Position numbers and translations under genes: made by a program. The notes under the pieces were generated by a model, which ran no database searches, was not told the DNA's origin, and worked only from the letters and a program-made list of their open reading frames with translations. Positions 19,360-27,830 of a stretch of 50,312 nucleotides of DNA are shown one piece after another; the first letter of the stretch is position 1, and the number at the start of each line of letters is the position of its first letter. The DNA comes from Nocardioides sp. (GTDB taxonomy: Bacteria > Actinomycetota > Actinomycetes > Propionibacteriales > Nocardioidaceae). The stretch is taken from contig NZ_JAOPWY010000012.1 in assembly GCF_025965415.1 (NCBI RefSeq), forward strand, positions 1 through 50,312, in the 5' to 3' direction.

Positions 19360-20382
19360 ATGCCGATCGCCACGCCCGAGACCTACGCGCAGATGCTCGA
19401 CCGGGCGAAGGAGGGTCACTTCGCCTACCCGGCGATCAACGTGACGTCCTCGCAGACGCTGAACGCCGCCCTCCGCGGCTTCGCCGAGGCCGAGAGCGAC
19501 GGGATCGTCCAGGTCTCCACCGGCGGTGCGGAGTTCCTGAGCGGCACGACGATCAAGGACATGGTGCTCGGCGCCCAGGCGCTGGCGGAGTACGCGCACC
19601 ACGTCGCCAAGGCCTATCCGGTGACGGTGGCGCTGCACACCGACCACTGCCCGAAGGACAAGCTGGACACGTACATGCGGCCGCTCATCGCCATCAGCCA
19701 GGAGCGGGTCGACGCCGGCCGCGACCCGCTCTTCCAGTCGCACATGTGGGACGGATCCGCGGTGCCGCTCGAGGAGAACCTCGAGATCGCCAAGGAGCTG
19801 CTCGCCGCCTGCGCCAAGGCGCGCATCGTGATGGAGATGGAGATCGGCGTCGTCGGTGGCGAGGAGGACGGCGTCGAGAACGCGATCAACGAGAAGCTCT
19901 ACACCACGCCGGAGGACGCGCTGCGCACCGCCGAGGTGCTCGGCACCGGTGAGAACGGCCGCTACCTGCTCGCGGCGACGTTCGGCAACGTGCACGGCGT
20001 CTACAAGCCCGGCAACGTCAAGCTCAAGCCCGCGATCCTCAAGGAGATCCAGGACGAGGTTGGGCGCAAGGTCGGCAAGGAGCACCCGTTCGACCTGGTC
20101 TTCCACGGCGGCTCCGGCTCGCTGCTCGAGGAGATCCGCGAGACCCTCGGCTACGGCGTCGTGAAGATGAACGTCGACACCGACACGCAGTACGCCTTCA
20201 CCCGGCCGGTCGCGGATCACATGTTCAAGAACTACGACGGCGTGCTCAAGGTCGACGGCGAGGTCGGCAGCAAGAAGGTCTACGACCCCCGCTCCTGGGG
20301 GAAGGCGGCGGAGACGTCCATGGCCGCCCGGGTTGTCGAGGCATGTCAGGACCTGCGTAGCGCCGGCACCACAAAGCCCTAG
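19360..20382 (+). CDS. fba: Class II fructose-bisphosphate aldolase
   Basis: The 340-residue zinc-dependent glycolytic enzyme interconverts fructose 1,6-bisphosphate and DHAP plus glyceraldehyde 3-phosphate. The zinc and active-site motif HTDHCPKD starts at residue 93. EMEIGVVGGEEDG supplies further ligands, and FHGGSGS (His 249) and MNVDTDTQYAF bind phosphate and substrate. The length fits the actinobacterial/yeast-type class II enzyme. The 114 bases upstream include CATACT, a possible -10 about 40 bases before the start. Confidence 0.96.
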   Translation: MPIATPETYAQMLDRAKEGHFAYPAINVTSSQTLNAALRGFAEAESDGIVQVSTGGAEFLSGTTIKDMVLGAQALAEYAHHVAKAYPVTVALHTDHCPKDKLDTYMRPLIAISQERVDAGRDPLFQSHMWDGSAVPLEENLEIAKELLAACAKARIVMEMEIGVVGGEEDGVENAINEKLYTTPEDALRTAEVLGTGENGRYLLAATFGNVHGVYKPGNVKLKPAILKEIQDEVGRKVGKEHPFDLVFHGGSGSLLEEIRETLGYGVVKMNVDTDTQYAFTRPVADHMFKNYDGVLKVDGEVGSKKVYDPRSWGKAAETSMAARVVEACQDLRSAGTTKP

Positions 20383-20456
20383 CCGCCCTAGCCGCAGCGA
20401 GACGGCTCCGTTACATTCTGTGAGCCCCGTCGTACGGCGGGGTGCTCGCCCCTGCC

Positions 20457-20612
20457 CGCCGAGTCCTGCCTCCGGGAGCGAGTTCACGAACGCTGCTCGA
20501 GGCAGGAGCGGGGGACCCACAGGTCCTTCCGGACGGATTCCGTCCTTGGGGTGAAGGTCTCTTGCGAGACCCGGGCTACCCGGCCCGAACCCGACAGCTC
20601 ACCCCGCAGGCG
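20457..20612 (+). promoter_or_regulatory. c-di-AMP riboswitch (ydaO-yuaA type) upstream of rpf
   Basis: The leader carries the conserved islands of the ydaO aptamer in order. These are GCAGGAGCGGGGGACCCA after a CCTGCCTC/GAGGCAGG hairpin, then CTTGGGGTGAAG, then GGGCTACC, then GCCCGAACCCGACAGCTCACC and CGCAGGCG at the 3' end. In Streptomyces and relatives this element controls rpf-type cell-wall hydrolase genes. Here the next gene is an Rpf, 19 bases downstream with its own GGGAAGGA ribosome binding site. A TACATT box at about 20412 could be its -10. Confidence 0.9.
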
Positions 20613-20631
20613 CGAGGGAAGGACCCACCCG

Positions 20632-21405
20632 GTGTCGCACGCGCCCGTCCTCCGTGTCCGCAAGCACGCCCGCCACGCCAGGCCCTCGAAGGCCGCGCCC
20701 GTCATGGCTGCCGCCGGGCTCTCCGCCTCGTTCGTGGCCGCCGACGCCGCGATGCTCGCCTCCGGTGCCTCCGCCGCCACGGCCGACGACTTCGCCCGGC
20801 TCCGCCAGTGCGAGAGCGGCGGCAACTACGCGATCAACACCGGCAACGGCTTCTACGGCGCCTACCAGTTCGACCGCGGCACCTGGAACGGCCTGGGCTA
20901 CCCCGGTCGCGCCGACCAGGCTGCGCCGGCGACGCAGGACGCCGCCGCGGCGAAGCTGCAGTCCCAGCGGGGTTGGTCGCCCTGGCCGGCCTGCTCGCGC
21001 AAGCTCGGCCTCGGCCGCTCGTCCTCCACCGTCGCGGCCGACAACGCCGTGGCGCCGAGCCCGGTCCCGGTGGCCACCCGAGCCAGTCGCAGCCGCACCC
21101 GGCTGGCGCCGGTGCACCACGCGAGCCCGCGGATCCGCGTGGTGGTGGCCCCGATGACGCCGCCGCCGTTCCTGCACAAGCAGCTCAGCGTCGCCGACCA
21201 GCCGCACTTCCGCATCGGGGTTCACATGTGGCAGGCCCGGATGGCCGCCCGCGGCTGGCCGATCTCTGTCGACGGCTACTTCGGGCCGCAGAGCGCCGCC
21301 ATCGCCAAGCGCTTCGCCGCGGAGAAGGGCATCCACCTCACGGCGCTCCCGGGCGAGGTCGACAAGGGCGTCTGGGACGCCGCCTGGCGCCTGCCCGTCA
21401 GCTGA
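20632..21405 (+). CDS. Resuscitation-promoting factor-like transglycosylase with C-terminal peptidoglycan-binding-like domain
   Basis: The 257-residue exported protein has a basic N-terminus and signal-like segment (residues ~20-50, ending SGASAAT). The Rpf domain (about 50-125) reads DDFARLRQCESGGNYAINTG, with the catalytic Glu in CESGG, then FYGAYQFDRGTWNGLG and QSQRGWSPWPACSRKLGL. After an Arg/Pro linker, residues ~190-257 resemble a peptidoglycan-binding fold (MWQARMAARGWPISVDGYFG). It should cleave peptidoglycan during growth or resuscitation. The GTG at 20632 is chosen for its ribosome binding site and because earlier in-frame starts lie inside the riboswitch. Confidence 0.9.
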   Translation: MSHAPVLRVRKHARHARPSKAAPVMAAAGLSASFVAADAAMLASGASAATADDFARLRQCESGGNYAINTGNGFYGAYQFDRGTWNGLGYPGRADQAAPATQDAAAAKLQSQRGWSPWPACSRKLGLGRSSSTVAADNAVAPSPVPVATRASRSRTRLAPVHHASPRIRVVVAPMTPPPFLHKQLSVADQPHFRIGVHMWQARMAARGWPISVDGYFGPQSAAIAKRFAAEKGIHLTALPGEVDKGVWDAAWRLPVS

Positions 21406-21428
21406 GCCGGCTCCGCCGCCACGCCCAC

Positions 21429-21466
21429 AGTGAGATCCTCAAGGCCCATGCCCTGAGGATTTCACT
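21429..21466 (+). terminator. Hairpin between rpf and fetA
   Basis: A 13-bp stem (AGTGAGATCCTCA with TGAGGATTTCACT, one G-T pair) encloses a 12-base loop and ends 15 bases before fetA. It is probably the rpf terminator. Because it is so close to fetA and AT-richer than its surroundings, an operator role is also possible. Confidence 0.5.
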
Positions 21467-21481
21467 CTGAGGCCGAGCACA

Positions 21482-22165
21482 ATGAGCACCATGCAGCCGG
21501 TGCTCGCGCTCGAGGACGTGCGGGTCGTCCGCGGCGACGTCGCGGTGCTCGACGGCATCAGCGCGCAGATCACGGCCGGCCGCTGCACGGCGCTCGCCGG
21601 CCCGAGTGGTGCCGGCAAGTCCACGCTGCTGCGGCTGCTCGACCGCCTCGAGGAGCCGACCTCGGGTCGCGTGCTGCTGCACGGCCGGGCGCTTCCGTCG
21701 TACGACGTCCTGGAGGTCCGGCGCCGGGTCGGCCTCGTCCAGCAGGCACCGGTGCTGCTCGGCGCCACCGTCCTCGAGGACCTGCGCACCGGCCGGCCGT
21801 CGCTCAGTGAGGACGAGGCGCGCGACCTGCTGGCCCGGGCAGGTCTCGGCGACCAGGGCCTCGATCGGCTGACGGTGTCGCTGTCCGGCGGGGAGGCGCA
21901 GCGGCTCTGCCTGGCGCGGGCGCTCGCCGTCGGGCCGGAGGTGCTGCTCCTCGACGAGCCGACGTCGGCGCTCGACGCGGTCGCCGCGATGTCGGTCGAG
22001 CGGGTGGTCCGCTCGCTCGTCGCGGAGGGGCTGACGGCCGTTCTCGTCAGCCACGACCTGCGCCAGGCCAGGCGCCTCGCGGATGACGTGGTGGTGCTCC
22101 GGGCCGGCCGCGTCGAGGAGGCCGGTCCGGCCGCCGAGAGCGAGTACCTGGCGGGAGCCTCATGA
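21482..22165 (+). CDS. fetA: ABC transporter ATP-binding protein, FetA (YbbL)-like
   Basis: The 227-residue ATPase has Walker A GPSGAGKS (about residues 40-47), signature LSGGEAQRLCLARALA, Walker B VLLLDEPTSALD and switch His in LVSHDLRQ. By itself it resembles many ABC ATPases; the assignment to the FetAB iron exporter rests on the next gene, a UPF0014 permease overlapping it by four bases. FetAB of E. coli exports iron and protects against peroxide stress. The substrate here is inferred. Confidence 0.85.
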   Translation: MSTMQPVLALEDVRVVRGDVAVLDGISAQITAGRCTALAGPSGAGKSTLLRLLDRLEEPTSGRVLLHGRALPSYDVLEVRRRVGLVQQAPVLLGATVLEDLRTGRPSLSEDEARDLLARAGLGDQGLDRLTVSLSGGEAQRLCLARALAVGPEVLLLDEPTSALDAVAAMSVERVVRSLVAEGLTAVLVSHDLRQARRLADDVVVLRAGRVEEAGPAAESEYLAGAS

Positions 22166-22941
22166 GCGGCGGCTCCTTGAGCAGCCCGTCGGTTCCGAGC
22201 TGGTACGGCGTCGCGGCGTCGGTGCTGCTCGTGGGGATCGCGTTCTTCCTGGTCCTGCGGGAGCGACTGGGGCTCGGGCGCGAGGTCCTCGTCGCGGCGG
22301 TCCGTGCCGCCGTGCAGCTCGTCGCTGTCGGCGCGCTGCTGCTCGTGCTGTTTCGGCACACCGGACTGCCCGGGGCGCTGGCCTGGGTGACGGCGATGGT
22401 GCTGCTTGCCGGTCGGGTCGCGGGTCGACGGGCGAAGGGACTCCCGCACGCGACGAGGGTCGCGACGATCGGTGTCGCTGCGGGGGCGGCAGCAACGCTC
22501 GGCCTGCTGATCCTGGCGCGCGTCATCGACACGTCGGGTCGCGTCGTCGTACCGGTTGGCGGCATGGTCGTCACCGGCGCGATGCAGGGCGCTTCCATGA
22601 CGTTGCAGCGGATGCGGGACGAGGCCGTGACAGGGCGCCGTGCGGTCGAGGCGCGGCTCGCGCTCGGCCTGGCCGGCAGTGCGGCTTTCGCGCCGCACCT
22701 GCGCACGTCCTTGCGGACCGCGCTCATCCCCGCCATCGACAGCACCAAGGTCGTCGGCCTGATCAGCCTGCCGGGTGCCACCGTCGGCTTGCTGCTGGCC
22801 GGAGTCAACCCACTGACCGCGATCCGTTACCAGGTCGTCGTGATGTACATGCTGCTCGGTGCGGCCGCGGTCGCCGGTGTGGTGGCCGGCCGGCTCGCGG
22901 TTCGGATGATGTTCGACGACGCGCATCGGCTCAGGGCCTGA
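22162..22941 (+). CDS. fetB: UPF0014 family ABC permease, FetB (YbbM)-like
   Basis: The 259-residue integral membrane protein has about seven hydrophobic segments. It carries the UPF0014 hallmarks VTGAMQGASMTLQRMRDE, LRTALIPAIDSTKVVGLISLPG and NPLTAIRYQVVVMYMLLG. It forms the membrane half of the exporter with the preceding ATPase. Its stop codon overlaps the ATG of the next gene by one base. Confidence 0.9.
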   Translation: MSGGSLSSPSVPSWYGVAASVLLVGIAFFLVLRERLGLGREVLVAAVRAAVQLVAVGALLLVLFRHTGLPGALAWVTAMVLLAGRVAGRRAKGLPHATRVATIGVAAGAAATLGLLILARVIDTSGRVVVPVGGMVVTGAMQGASMTLQRMRDEAVTGRRAVEARLALGLAGSAAFAPHLRTSLRTALIPAIDSTKVVGLISLPGATVGLLLAGVNPLTAIRYQVVVMYMLLGAAAVAGVVAGRLAVRMMFDDAHRLRA

Positions 22942-23558
22942 TGCTCATCCATCCCTGGGACGCGGCGCAGAGCGACGACGAGTGGAAGGCGTGGCTGCGG
23001 CCGCGCGACTTCGGCACCCTTGTCGCCGCCGGCCGTGACCGCTCGGTGCCGGTCGTCGTGCCGACGCACTTCGTCCACGACGGCGACGCGACCGTGCTGC
23101 TCCATCTCGCGCGCCCCAACCCGGTCTGGCGGGCCATCGACGAGAACCCGCATGTCGTGCTGTCGGTCGTCGACGACATCGCCTACATCCCGTCGGCGTG
23201 GAAGACGGTCGGGGAGGACGTTCCGGGCCACGGGATCCCGACGTCGTACTACGCCGCCGTCGTCCTGACCTGCACTGCTGAGGTGCTCACGGGCGAGGTG
23301 CTCCTCGAGGTGCTGCGCACGCAGCTCGCGCACTTCGAGCCCGGGTCCGGCGTGGCCGACCCGTCGGTGCACACGCGCAAGCTGCCGGGCATCCGCGGGA
23401 TGCGGCTGTCGGTCGACGCTGTCGCCGCGAAGTTCAAGTACGGCGGCAACGTCGACGACGCGCACCGCGCGCGCGTCGCGGCCGAGCTCGCGGCCCGCGA
23501 TCGGCCGGGTGATGCCGCCTCGCGCGCGCACCTGCTCCGCCGAACCCCGCTGACCTGA
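22941..23558 (+). CDS. FMN-binding PaiB family protein
   Basis: The 205-residue protein shows the PaiB/FMN-binding split-barrel pattern: MLIHPWDAAQSDDEWKAWL at the start, VVVPTHFVHDGDATVLLHLARPNPVWRAI, and PGHGIPTSYYAAVVLTCTAEVL. PaiB of Bacillus was described as a negative regulator of sporulation and protease genes, but the family is better regarded as flavin- or heme-binding proteins of unclear role. The ATG overlaps the fetB TGA, so it is likely co-transcribed with the exporter genes. Confidence 0.82.
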   Translation: MLIHPWDAAQSDDEWKAWLRPRDFGTLVAAGRDRSVPVVVPTHFVHDGDATVLLHLARPNPVWRAIDENPHVVLSVVDDIAYIPSAWKTVGEDVPGHGIPTSYYAAVVLTCTAEVLTGEVLLEVLRTQLAHFEPGSGVADPSVHTRKLPGIRGMRLSVDAVAAKFKYGGNVDDAHRARVAAELAARDRPGDAASRAHLLRRTPLT

Positions 23559-23599
23559 GAAACCCGCACCCTCGCCGGGCTCCCACCGTGTCGTCACCC

Positions 23600-23755
23600 G
23601 TATGTCGAACTGCCCACTCCGGGTGGGAGCGGCAATCTGGGTGGGGAGCGGCAGGGCGTATGTCGAACTGCCCACTTTGGGTGGGAGCGGCACGTGTATG
23701 TCGAACTGCCCACTCCGGGTGGGGAGCGGCACGCTGGGTGGGCAGTTGGACATAC
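23600..23755. repeat. Intergenic repeat array, three direct and one inverted copy of GTATGTCGAACTGCCCAC
   Basis: GTATGTCGAACTGCCCACT occurs at 23600, 23658 and 23696 on the forward strand. GTGGGCAGTTGGACATAC (one mismatch) at 23738-23755 closes the array in inverted orientation. Between them run short GC-rich repeats of the type GGGTGGGAGCGGCA and GGGTGGGGAGCGGCA. The array lies between two converging genes. The same 18-mer bounds a second element at 36982-37154. Short open frames through it look spurious. Confidence 0.9.
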
Positions 23756-23767
23756 GTGCGTGACTGC

Positions 23768-24655
23768 CTACGTGGGCGAGGCAGTCGCCCGGTCGAGGAA
23801 GCCGCGGACGACGCGGACGTACTCCTGCGGCTGCTCGACGAACGTCATGTGGCCGGCGCTCTCGAAGATGTGCAGCTCGCCCTTGGGCGCGAGCTCGGCG
23901 ATCCGCTCGGAGGCAGCGGGCACGCAGGTGCGGTCGTGCCGACCGGTACACGCGAGGAGCGGCTGCGGCACGCGGGTCAGGGCGTCCTCGACGTCGATCG
24001 AGAGGCCGCCGCCCTCCAGCGACGATGCCCGCAGCACCGCGGCGGAGTAGCGCATGTGCTCGGTCTGCCCGACGAACTCGGCGATGCGTGGGTCGCGCGG
24101 ATCGGCGAAGTGCCAAGGCAGCTGGTCGAGGAGCAGCTGCCGGCACTCCTCATCGGTCTCCAGGGTCGCCTCGCGCTCCCACGACGCGGCGACCTGACCC
24201 CGAAGATCCTCCGGCTCGAACACGGCCAGCCCCTTCGGCACCTCGTCGAAGAAGCGGTCCTCCGGCACGCCGCTGCTGACCACGGTCGCGACCGCGGCCC
24301 CCGGTGCGTCGGCGGCATGCTGCAGCGCGACGAGCGCGCCGAACGAATGACCGAGTACGGCGTAGTCCTCGGCGCCCAGAGCCGCGGCGACCGCGCTGAC
24401 GTCGCTGGCGTGCTGGGCCAGCGTCCACGAGGACGGGTTGCTGTCCCGGTCGCTGCGGCCCTGGGCGCGGCCGTCGATGAGGACCAGCCGGTAGCGCTCG
24501 CCGAGCGCGTCCAGGTAGTCGCCGAACATGGTGTGGTCCAGGCCCGGCCCGCCGTGCAGCACGAGCAGCGGCAACCCGTCGGCCTCCCCCCGCTCGACGA
24601 CGAACAGGTGGGTGTCGTGCACCGGGACGAGGCGGCCGGTCGGTTCTGCGGGCAT
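23768..24655 (-). CDS. Alpha/beta hydrolase, proline-iminopeptidase-like
   Basis: The 295-residue hydrolase has an oxyanion-hole motif VLHGGPGLDHTMF (about residues 33-45) and a nucleophile elbow GHSFGAL (Ser about residue 111). A C-terminal TGRHDRTC and the catalytic His in SAGHMTFVEQP complete the triad pattern. HGGPG is typical of proline iminopeptidases and related hydrolases, but the substrate is not defined. I chose the ATG at 24655; nine more residues are possible from 24682 but these would overlap the divergent DUF3151 gene. Confidence 0.85.
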   Translation of the reverse strand: MPAEPTGRLVPVHDTHLFVVERGEADGLPLLVLHGGPGLDHTMFGDYLDALGERYRLVLIDGRAQGRSDRDSNPSSWTLAQHASDVSAVAAALGAEDYAVLGHSFGALVALQHAADAPGAAVATVVSSGVPEDRFFDEVPKGLAVFEPEDLRGQVAASWEREATLETDEECRQLLLDQLPWHFADPRDPRIAEFVGQTEHMRYSAAVLRASSLEGGGLSIDVEDALTRVPQPLLACTGRHDRTCVPAASERIAELAPKGELHIFESAGHMTFVEQPQEYVRVVRGFLDRATASPT

Positions 24656-24659
24656 GAGG

Positions 24660-24665
24660 CATTCT
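24660..24665 (+). promoter_or_regulatory. Leaderless-type -10 box for the DUF3151 gene
   Basis: CATTCT is exactly six bases before the ATG at 24672, in a 16-base intergenic region with no Shine-Dalgarno sequence. Confidence 0.4.
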
Positions 24666-24671
24666 GCGCAC

Positions 24672-25088
24672 ATGAGCATCACGGGTAGAGACCTGCTGGG
24701 CGGACCGCCTCCGACGCTGCTGCCGGAGGAGGCCGGCGCGACGCTGCTCGCGCAGGGCGGCGACCCCGCGGAGGTCGCGGCGAAGCACCCGACCTCGAGC
24801 GCGGCCTGGGCCGCGCTGGCCGACGCCGCGTTCGAGCGCGGCGCCGTCGTCGAGTCCTACGCCTACGCCCGGACCGGCTACCACCGCGGTCTCGACGCGC
24901 TGCGCCGGGGCGGCTGGAAGGGCTACGGCCCGGTGCCGTGGTCGCACCAGCCCAACCAGGGCTTCCTGCGGGCCCTGCACGCGCTCGGCCGGGCAGCGGA
25001 CACCATCGGTGAGACGGACGAGGCGGAGCGGATCGCCCAGTTCCTCGACGACAGTGACCCCGCGGCGCGCGAGGGGCTCAGGAGCTAG
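24672..25088 (+). CDS. DUF3151 family conserved protein
   Basis: The 138-residue protein has the pattern LLGGPPPTLLPEEAGATLLAQG, then TSSAAWAALADAAFERG, then ESYAYARTGYHRGLDALRRGGWKGYGPVPWSHQPN. The helical pairs are TPR-like. This matches the actinobacterial DUF3151 family, which in M. tuberculosis sits between purA and fba (Rv0360c), as here. The function is unknown. Its end overlaps the converging gene by 11 bases. Confidence 0.85.
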   Translation: MSITGRDLLGGPPPTLLPEEAGATLLAQGGDPAEVAAKHPTSSAAWAALADAAFERGAVVESYAYARTGYHRGLDALRRGGWKGYGPVPWSHQPNQGFLRALHALGRAADTIGETDEAERIAQFLDDSDPAAREGLRS

Positions 25089-25578
25089 GAACCCCGGTCG
25101 AGCCCTCCGGCGGGACGATCACCTTCGGCGGAGACTTGCGTCGCCCGAGCAGCGCGGCCCCGGGCAGCCCGGCGAGGGTGCGGCTGGTCTCGTCGACGAA
25201 GGTCATGATCCGCTCGGTCGAGCCCGCGATGAACGCGACCCGCTCGTGCGTGTCGGCCAGCGTCCGCAGCACAGGCAGGATGTCGGCCTGCACCTGCTTG
25301 AGCGTCGCCGGGATCTGCTCGATCATCGGGTCGTCGAGCACCGCGGCCATCCGCGCCATGCCGGGCGCCAGTGCCTTGAGGGGCTCCTCGAGCTCGCTGA
25401 CGATGCCGTCGATGCGCGTGACCATCCGGTTCATCGTCTGGACCGTCTCGGCGAGGCCGCGGACCGCGGCGCTCAGCGACGTCACCGCACCGGGCAGCGT
25501 CGCGAGCGCCTCGGTCTGCGCCTGAAGGACGCCGATGACGCTGCCGAACACGCCGTCGATGCCCGGGAGCTTCGCCAT
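25078..25578 (-). CDS. Helical conserved protein of unknown function near purA
   Basis: The 166-residue protein is almost entirely predicted helix with heptad-like hydrophobic spacing (LATLPGAVTSLSAAVRGLAETVQTMNRMVTRIDGIVSELEEPL), so a coiled coil or helical bundle is likely. A basic and Pro-rich tail (LLGRRKSPPKVIVPP) follows. Comparable genes lie beside purA in other actinobacteria. No catalytic motif or membrane helix is seen. A TAGTCT box lies seven bases upstream of the start on the coding strand. Confidence 0.7.
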   Translation of the reverse strand: MAKLPGIDGVFGSVIGVLQAQTEALATLPGAVTSLSAAVRGLAETVQTMNRMVTRIDGIVSELEEPLKALAPGMARMAAVLDDPMIEQIPATLKQVQADILPVLRTLADTHERVAFIAGSTERIMTFVDETSRTLAGLPGAALLGRRKSPPKVIVPPEGSTGVPSS

Positions 25579-25672
25579 GGACGCGAGACTAGGCCCGGGC
25601 GGCTAGGCTTGCTCCGCAAGAGGCCCTGCTGCGTCCTGCACAGGGTCCTTCGTCTGTTCTGGAGGGGCTGAG

Positions 25673-26956
25673 ATGCCCGCACTCGTCCTCATCGGCGCCC
25701 AGTGGGGCGACGAAGGCAAGGGCAAGGCGACCGACCAGCTCGGTGGCTCGGTCGACTACGTCGTCAAGTTCAACGGGGGCAACAACGCGGGGCACACCGT
25801 CGTCATCGGCGACGAGACCTACGCCCTGCACCTGCTGCCGAGCGGCATCCTCAGCCCGGGCTGCACGCCGGTCATCGGCAACGGCGTCGTGGTCGACCTG
25901 TCGGTGCTCTTCCAGGAGATCGACGACCTCGAGGCCCGCGGCTTCAGCTGCGAGCGCCTCGTGATCAGCGCCGATGCGCATCTCATCGCGTCCTACAACC
26001 GCACGCTCGACCGCGTCGCCGAGCGGTTCCTCGGCAACCGCAGGATCGGCACCACCGGCCGCGGCATCGGGCCGACGTACGCCGACAAGATGAACCGGAT
26101 CGGCATCCGCGTGCAGGACCTGTTCGACGAGAACATCCTGCGCCAGAAGGTCGAGGGCGCGCTCGACCTGAAGAACCAGCTGCTCGTGAAGGTCTACAAC
26201 CGCAACGCCGTGACCGTCGACGCTGTCGTCGAAGAGCTGCTCTCCTACGTCGACCGGCTGCGGCCGATGGTGGTCGACTCGGCGCTGCTCCTCAACGCGG
26301 CGCTCGACCGCGGCGAGACCGTGCTGCTCGAAGGCGGCCAGGCGACGCTCCTCGACGTCGACCACGGCACCTATCCCTTTGTGACGTCCAGCAGCGCGAC
26401 GGCCGGCGGCGCCTGCACCGGCAGCGGCATCCCCCCCGGTCGGGTCGACAAGGTGATCGCGGTCATCAAGGCCTACACGACCCGGGTCGGCGAGGGGCCG
26501 TTCCCGACCGAGCTGCACGCCGCCGACGGGGAGAAGCTGCGCGCCGACGGCGGGGAGTACGGCACGACGACGGGGCGACCGCGGCGCTGCGGTTGGTACG
26601 ACGCCGTCATCGCCCGCTACGCCGCCCGGATCAACGGCGTCACCGACTTCGTGCTGACCAAGCTCGATGTGCTCACCGGCTGGGAGTCGATCCCGGTCTG
26701 CGTCGCCTACGAGGTCGACGGCAAGCGCCTCGAGGACATGCCGATGACCCAGACGGAGTTCCACCACGCCGTACCGGTCTACGAGTACTTCGACGGCTGG
26801 ACCGAGGACATCTCGCGGGCGCGGACCTTCGGTGACCTGCCGAAGAACGCGCAGGACTACGTGCGGGCGCTCGAGCAGATGAGCGGCGCGCGGTTCAGCT
26901 CGATCGGAGTGGGGCCGGATCGGGAGCAGACGCTCGAGCTCCACGCGCTTCTCTGA
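25673..26956 (+). CDS. purA: Adenylosuccinate synthetase
   Basis: The 427-residue enzyme converts IMP, aspartate and GTP to adenylosuccinate, the first AMP-specific step. The N-terminal [16 protein letters not shown] loop contains the catalytic Asp and the GTP P-loop. [23 protein letters not shown] and the Arg-rich [11 protein letters not shown] are family signatures. The ATG has GGAGGGG in front. The last 62 bases overlap antisense with the 3' end of the HTTM gene. Confidence 0.97.
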   Translation: MPALVLIGAQWGDEGKGKATDQLGGSVDYVVKFNGGNNAGHTVVIGDETYALHLLPSGILSPGCTPVIGNGVVVDLSVLFQEIDDLEARGFSCERLVISADAHLIASYNRTLDRVAERFLGNRRIGTTGRGIGPTYADKMNRIGIRVQDLFDENILRQKVEGALDLKNQLLVKVYNRNAVTVDAVVEELLSYVDRLRPMVVDSALLLNAALDRGETVLLEGGQATLLDVDHGTYPFVTSSSATAGGACTGSGIPPGRVDKVIAVIKAYTTRVGEGPFPTELHAADGEKLRADGGEYGTTTGRPRRCGWYDAVIARYAARINGVTDFVLTKLDVLTGWESIPVCVAYEVDGKRLEDMPMTQTEFHHAVPVYEYFDGWTEDISRARTFGDLPKNAQDYVRALEQMSGARFSSIGVGPDREQTLELHALL

Positions 26957-27830
26957 GCTGCCGCGCGCGGGCGACTGCCGTGCGCAGGTGCTCGGGTGGC
27001 ACGAACGCGACGTAGCTGCTGATGACGGCCAGGGAGAACCAGCCGATCAGCAGCGACGCCTCGATGCCCAGGTGCAGTCCGACGCCGGCAGCCATCACCC
27101 AGTAGCGCAGTCGCGGCAGCCAGAGCCCGAAGGCCAGTGACGCCTCGACCGCGAGCGAGGAGTAGGTCAGCACCGCTGAGACGAGCAGCGAGGTCGACAG
27201 CGCGGCAGGCAGGGTGAAGCGCTGCAGGTCCTCGAGCTGCAGCGCTATGCCGACGGCGGTCCCGTTGTTCCAGTCGACGCCGCGGACCTTGGCCCAGACC
27301 GAGAACAGGTACAGCGCGCTGACCTGCATCTGCACGAGCCGCAGCGCCCACGGGGCGCGCAGCCGTTCGGGGAGACCTCTCGCGACGCGCCGTCTCGCGT
27401 CGAGCGACCAGGTCTCGCCGGCGGGCATGAGCATCACGAAGAACGCGAGCTCGCGCAGCAGCAGGTCGCCCGAGTTGAGCACCCACGGGTCGCGTCGCTG
27501 AACGGCCAGGAGCAGTACGGCGACGACGACCGACGCGACACGGGTGCGCCAGCCGAGGGCGAGGGCGACTCCCGCGCCGAGCAGCACGGTGAGGACGATG
27601 TACGGCGGCCCGAGCTGCACCGCCCACGCGCCGCTGTCGTAGTGGGGCAGCCCGCGCTGCACACCGGACCGCGCGAGAAACGTGTTGGCGTCGGGCAGCA
27701 GCGAGAGCGTCCACCCGACGGTGAGGATCCCGATGGCGATGCGCAGCGCGGCCATCGGAGCCGTGTCGATCGGCCCGAACGCCCAGCGCGACCAGCCGCT
27801 CCAGACCCGGGCGATCGGCGGCCGTCTCAC
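26895..27830 (-). CDS. HTTM domain (vitamin-K-dependent gamma-carboxylase-like) membrane protein
   Basis: The 311-residue integral membrane protein has several hydrophobic helices. The HTTM pattern is visible in [23 protein letters not shown] near the start, [28 protein letters not shown] in the middle, and the [27 protein letters not shown] segment. Bacterial HTTM proteins are related to gamma-glutamyl carboxylase membrane domains but have no proven activity. GTG start, overlapping the stop of the upstream gene; the two are commonly found as a pair. Confidence 0.85.
   Translation of the reverse strand: MRRPPIARVWSGWSRWAFGPIDTAPMAALRIAIGILTVGWTLSLLPDANTFLARSGVQRGLPHYDSGAWAVQLGPPYIVLTVLLGAGVALALGWRTRVASVVVAVLLLAVQRRDPWVLNSGDLLLRELAFFVMLMPAGETWSLDARRRVARGLPERLRAPWALRLVQMQVSALYLFSVWAKVRGVDWNNGTAVGIALQLEDLQRFTLPAALSTSLLVSAVLTYSSLAVEASLAFGLWLPRLRYWVMAAGVGLHLGIEASLLIGWFSLAVISSYVAFVPPEHLRTAVARARQLREARGARASAPDPAPLRSS

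Noticed and set aside
23588..24688. Forward open frame running through the repeat array and opposite the alpha/beta hydrolase
   Set aside because: The first part is repeat-derived and the rest is antisense to the hydrolase. It has no start signal.
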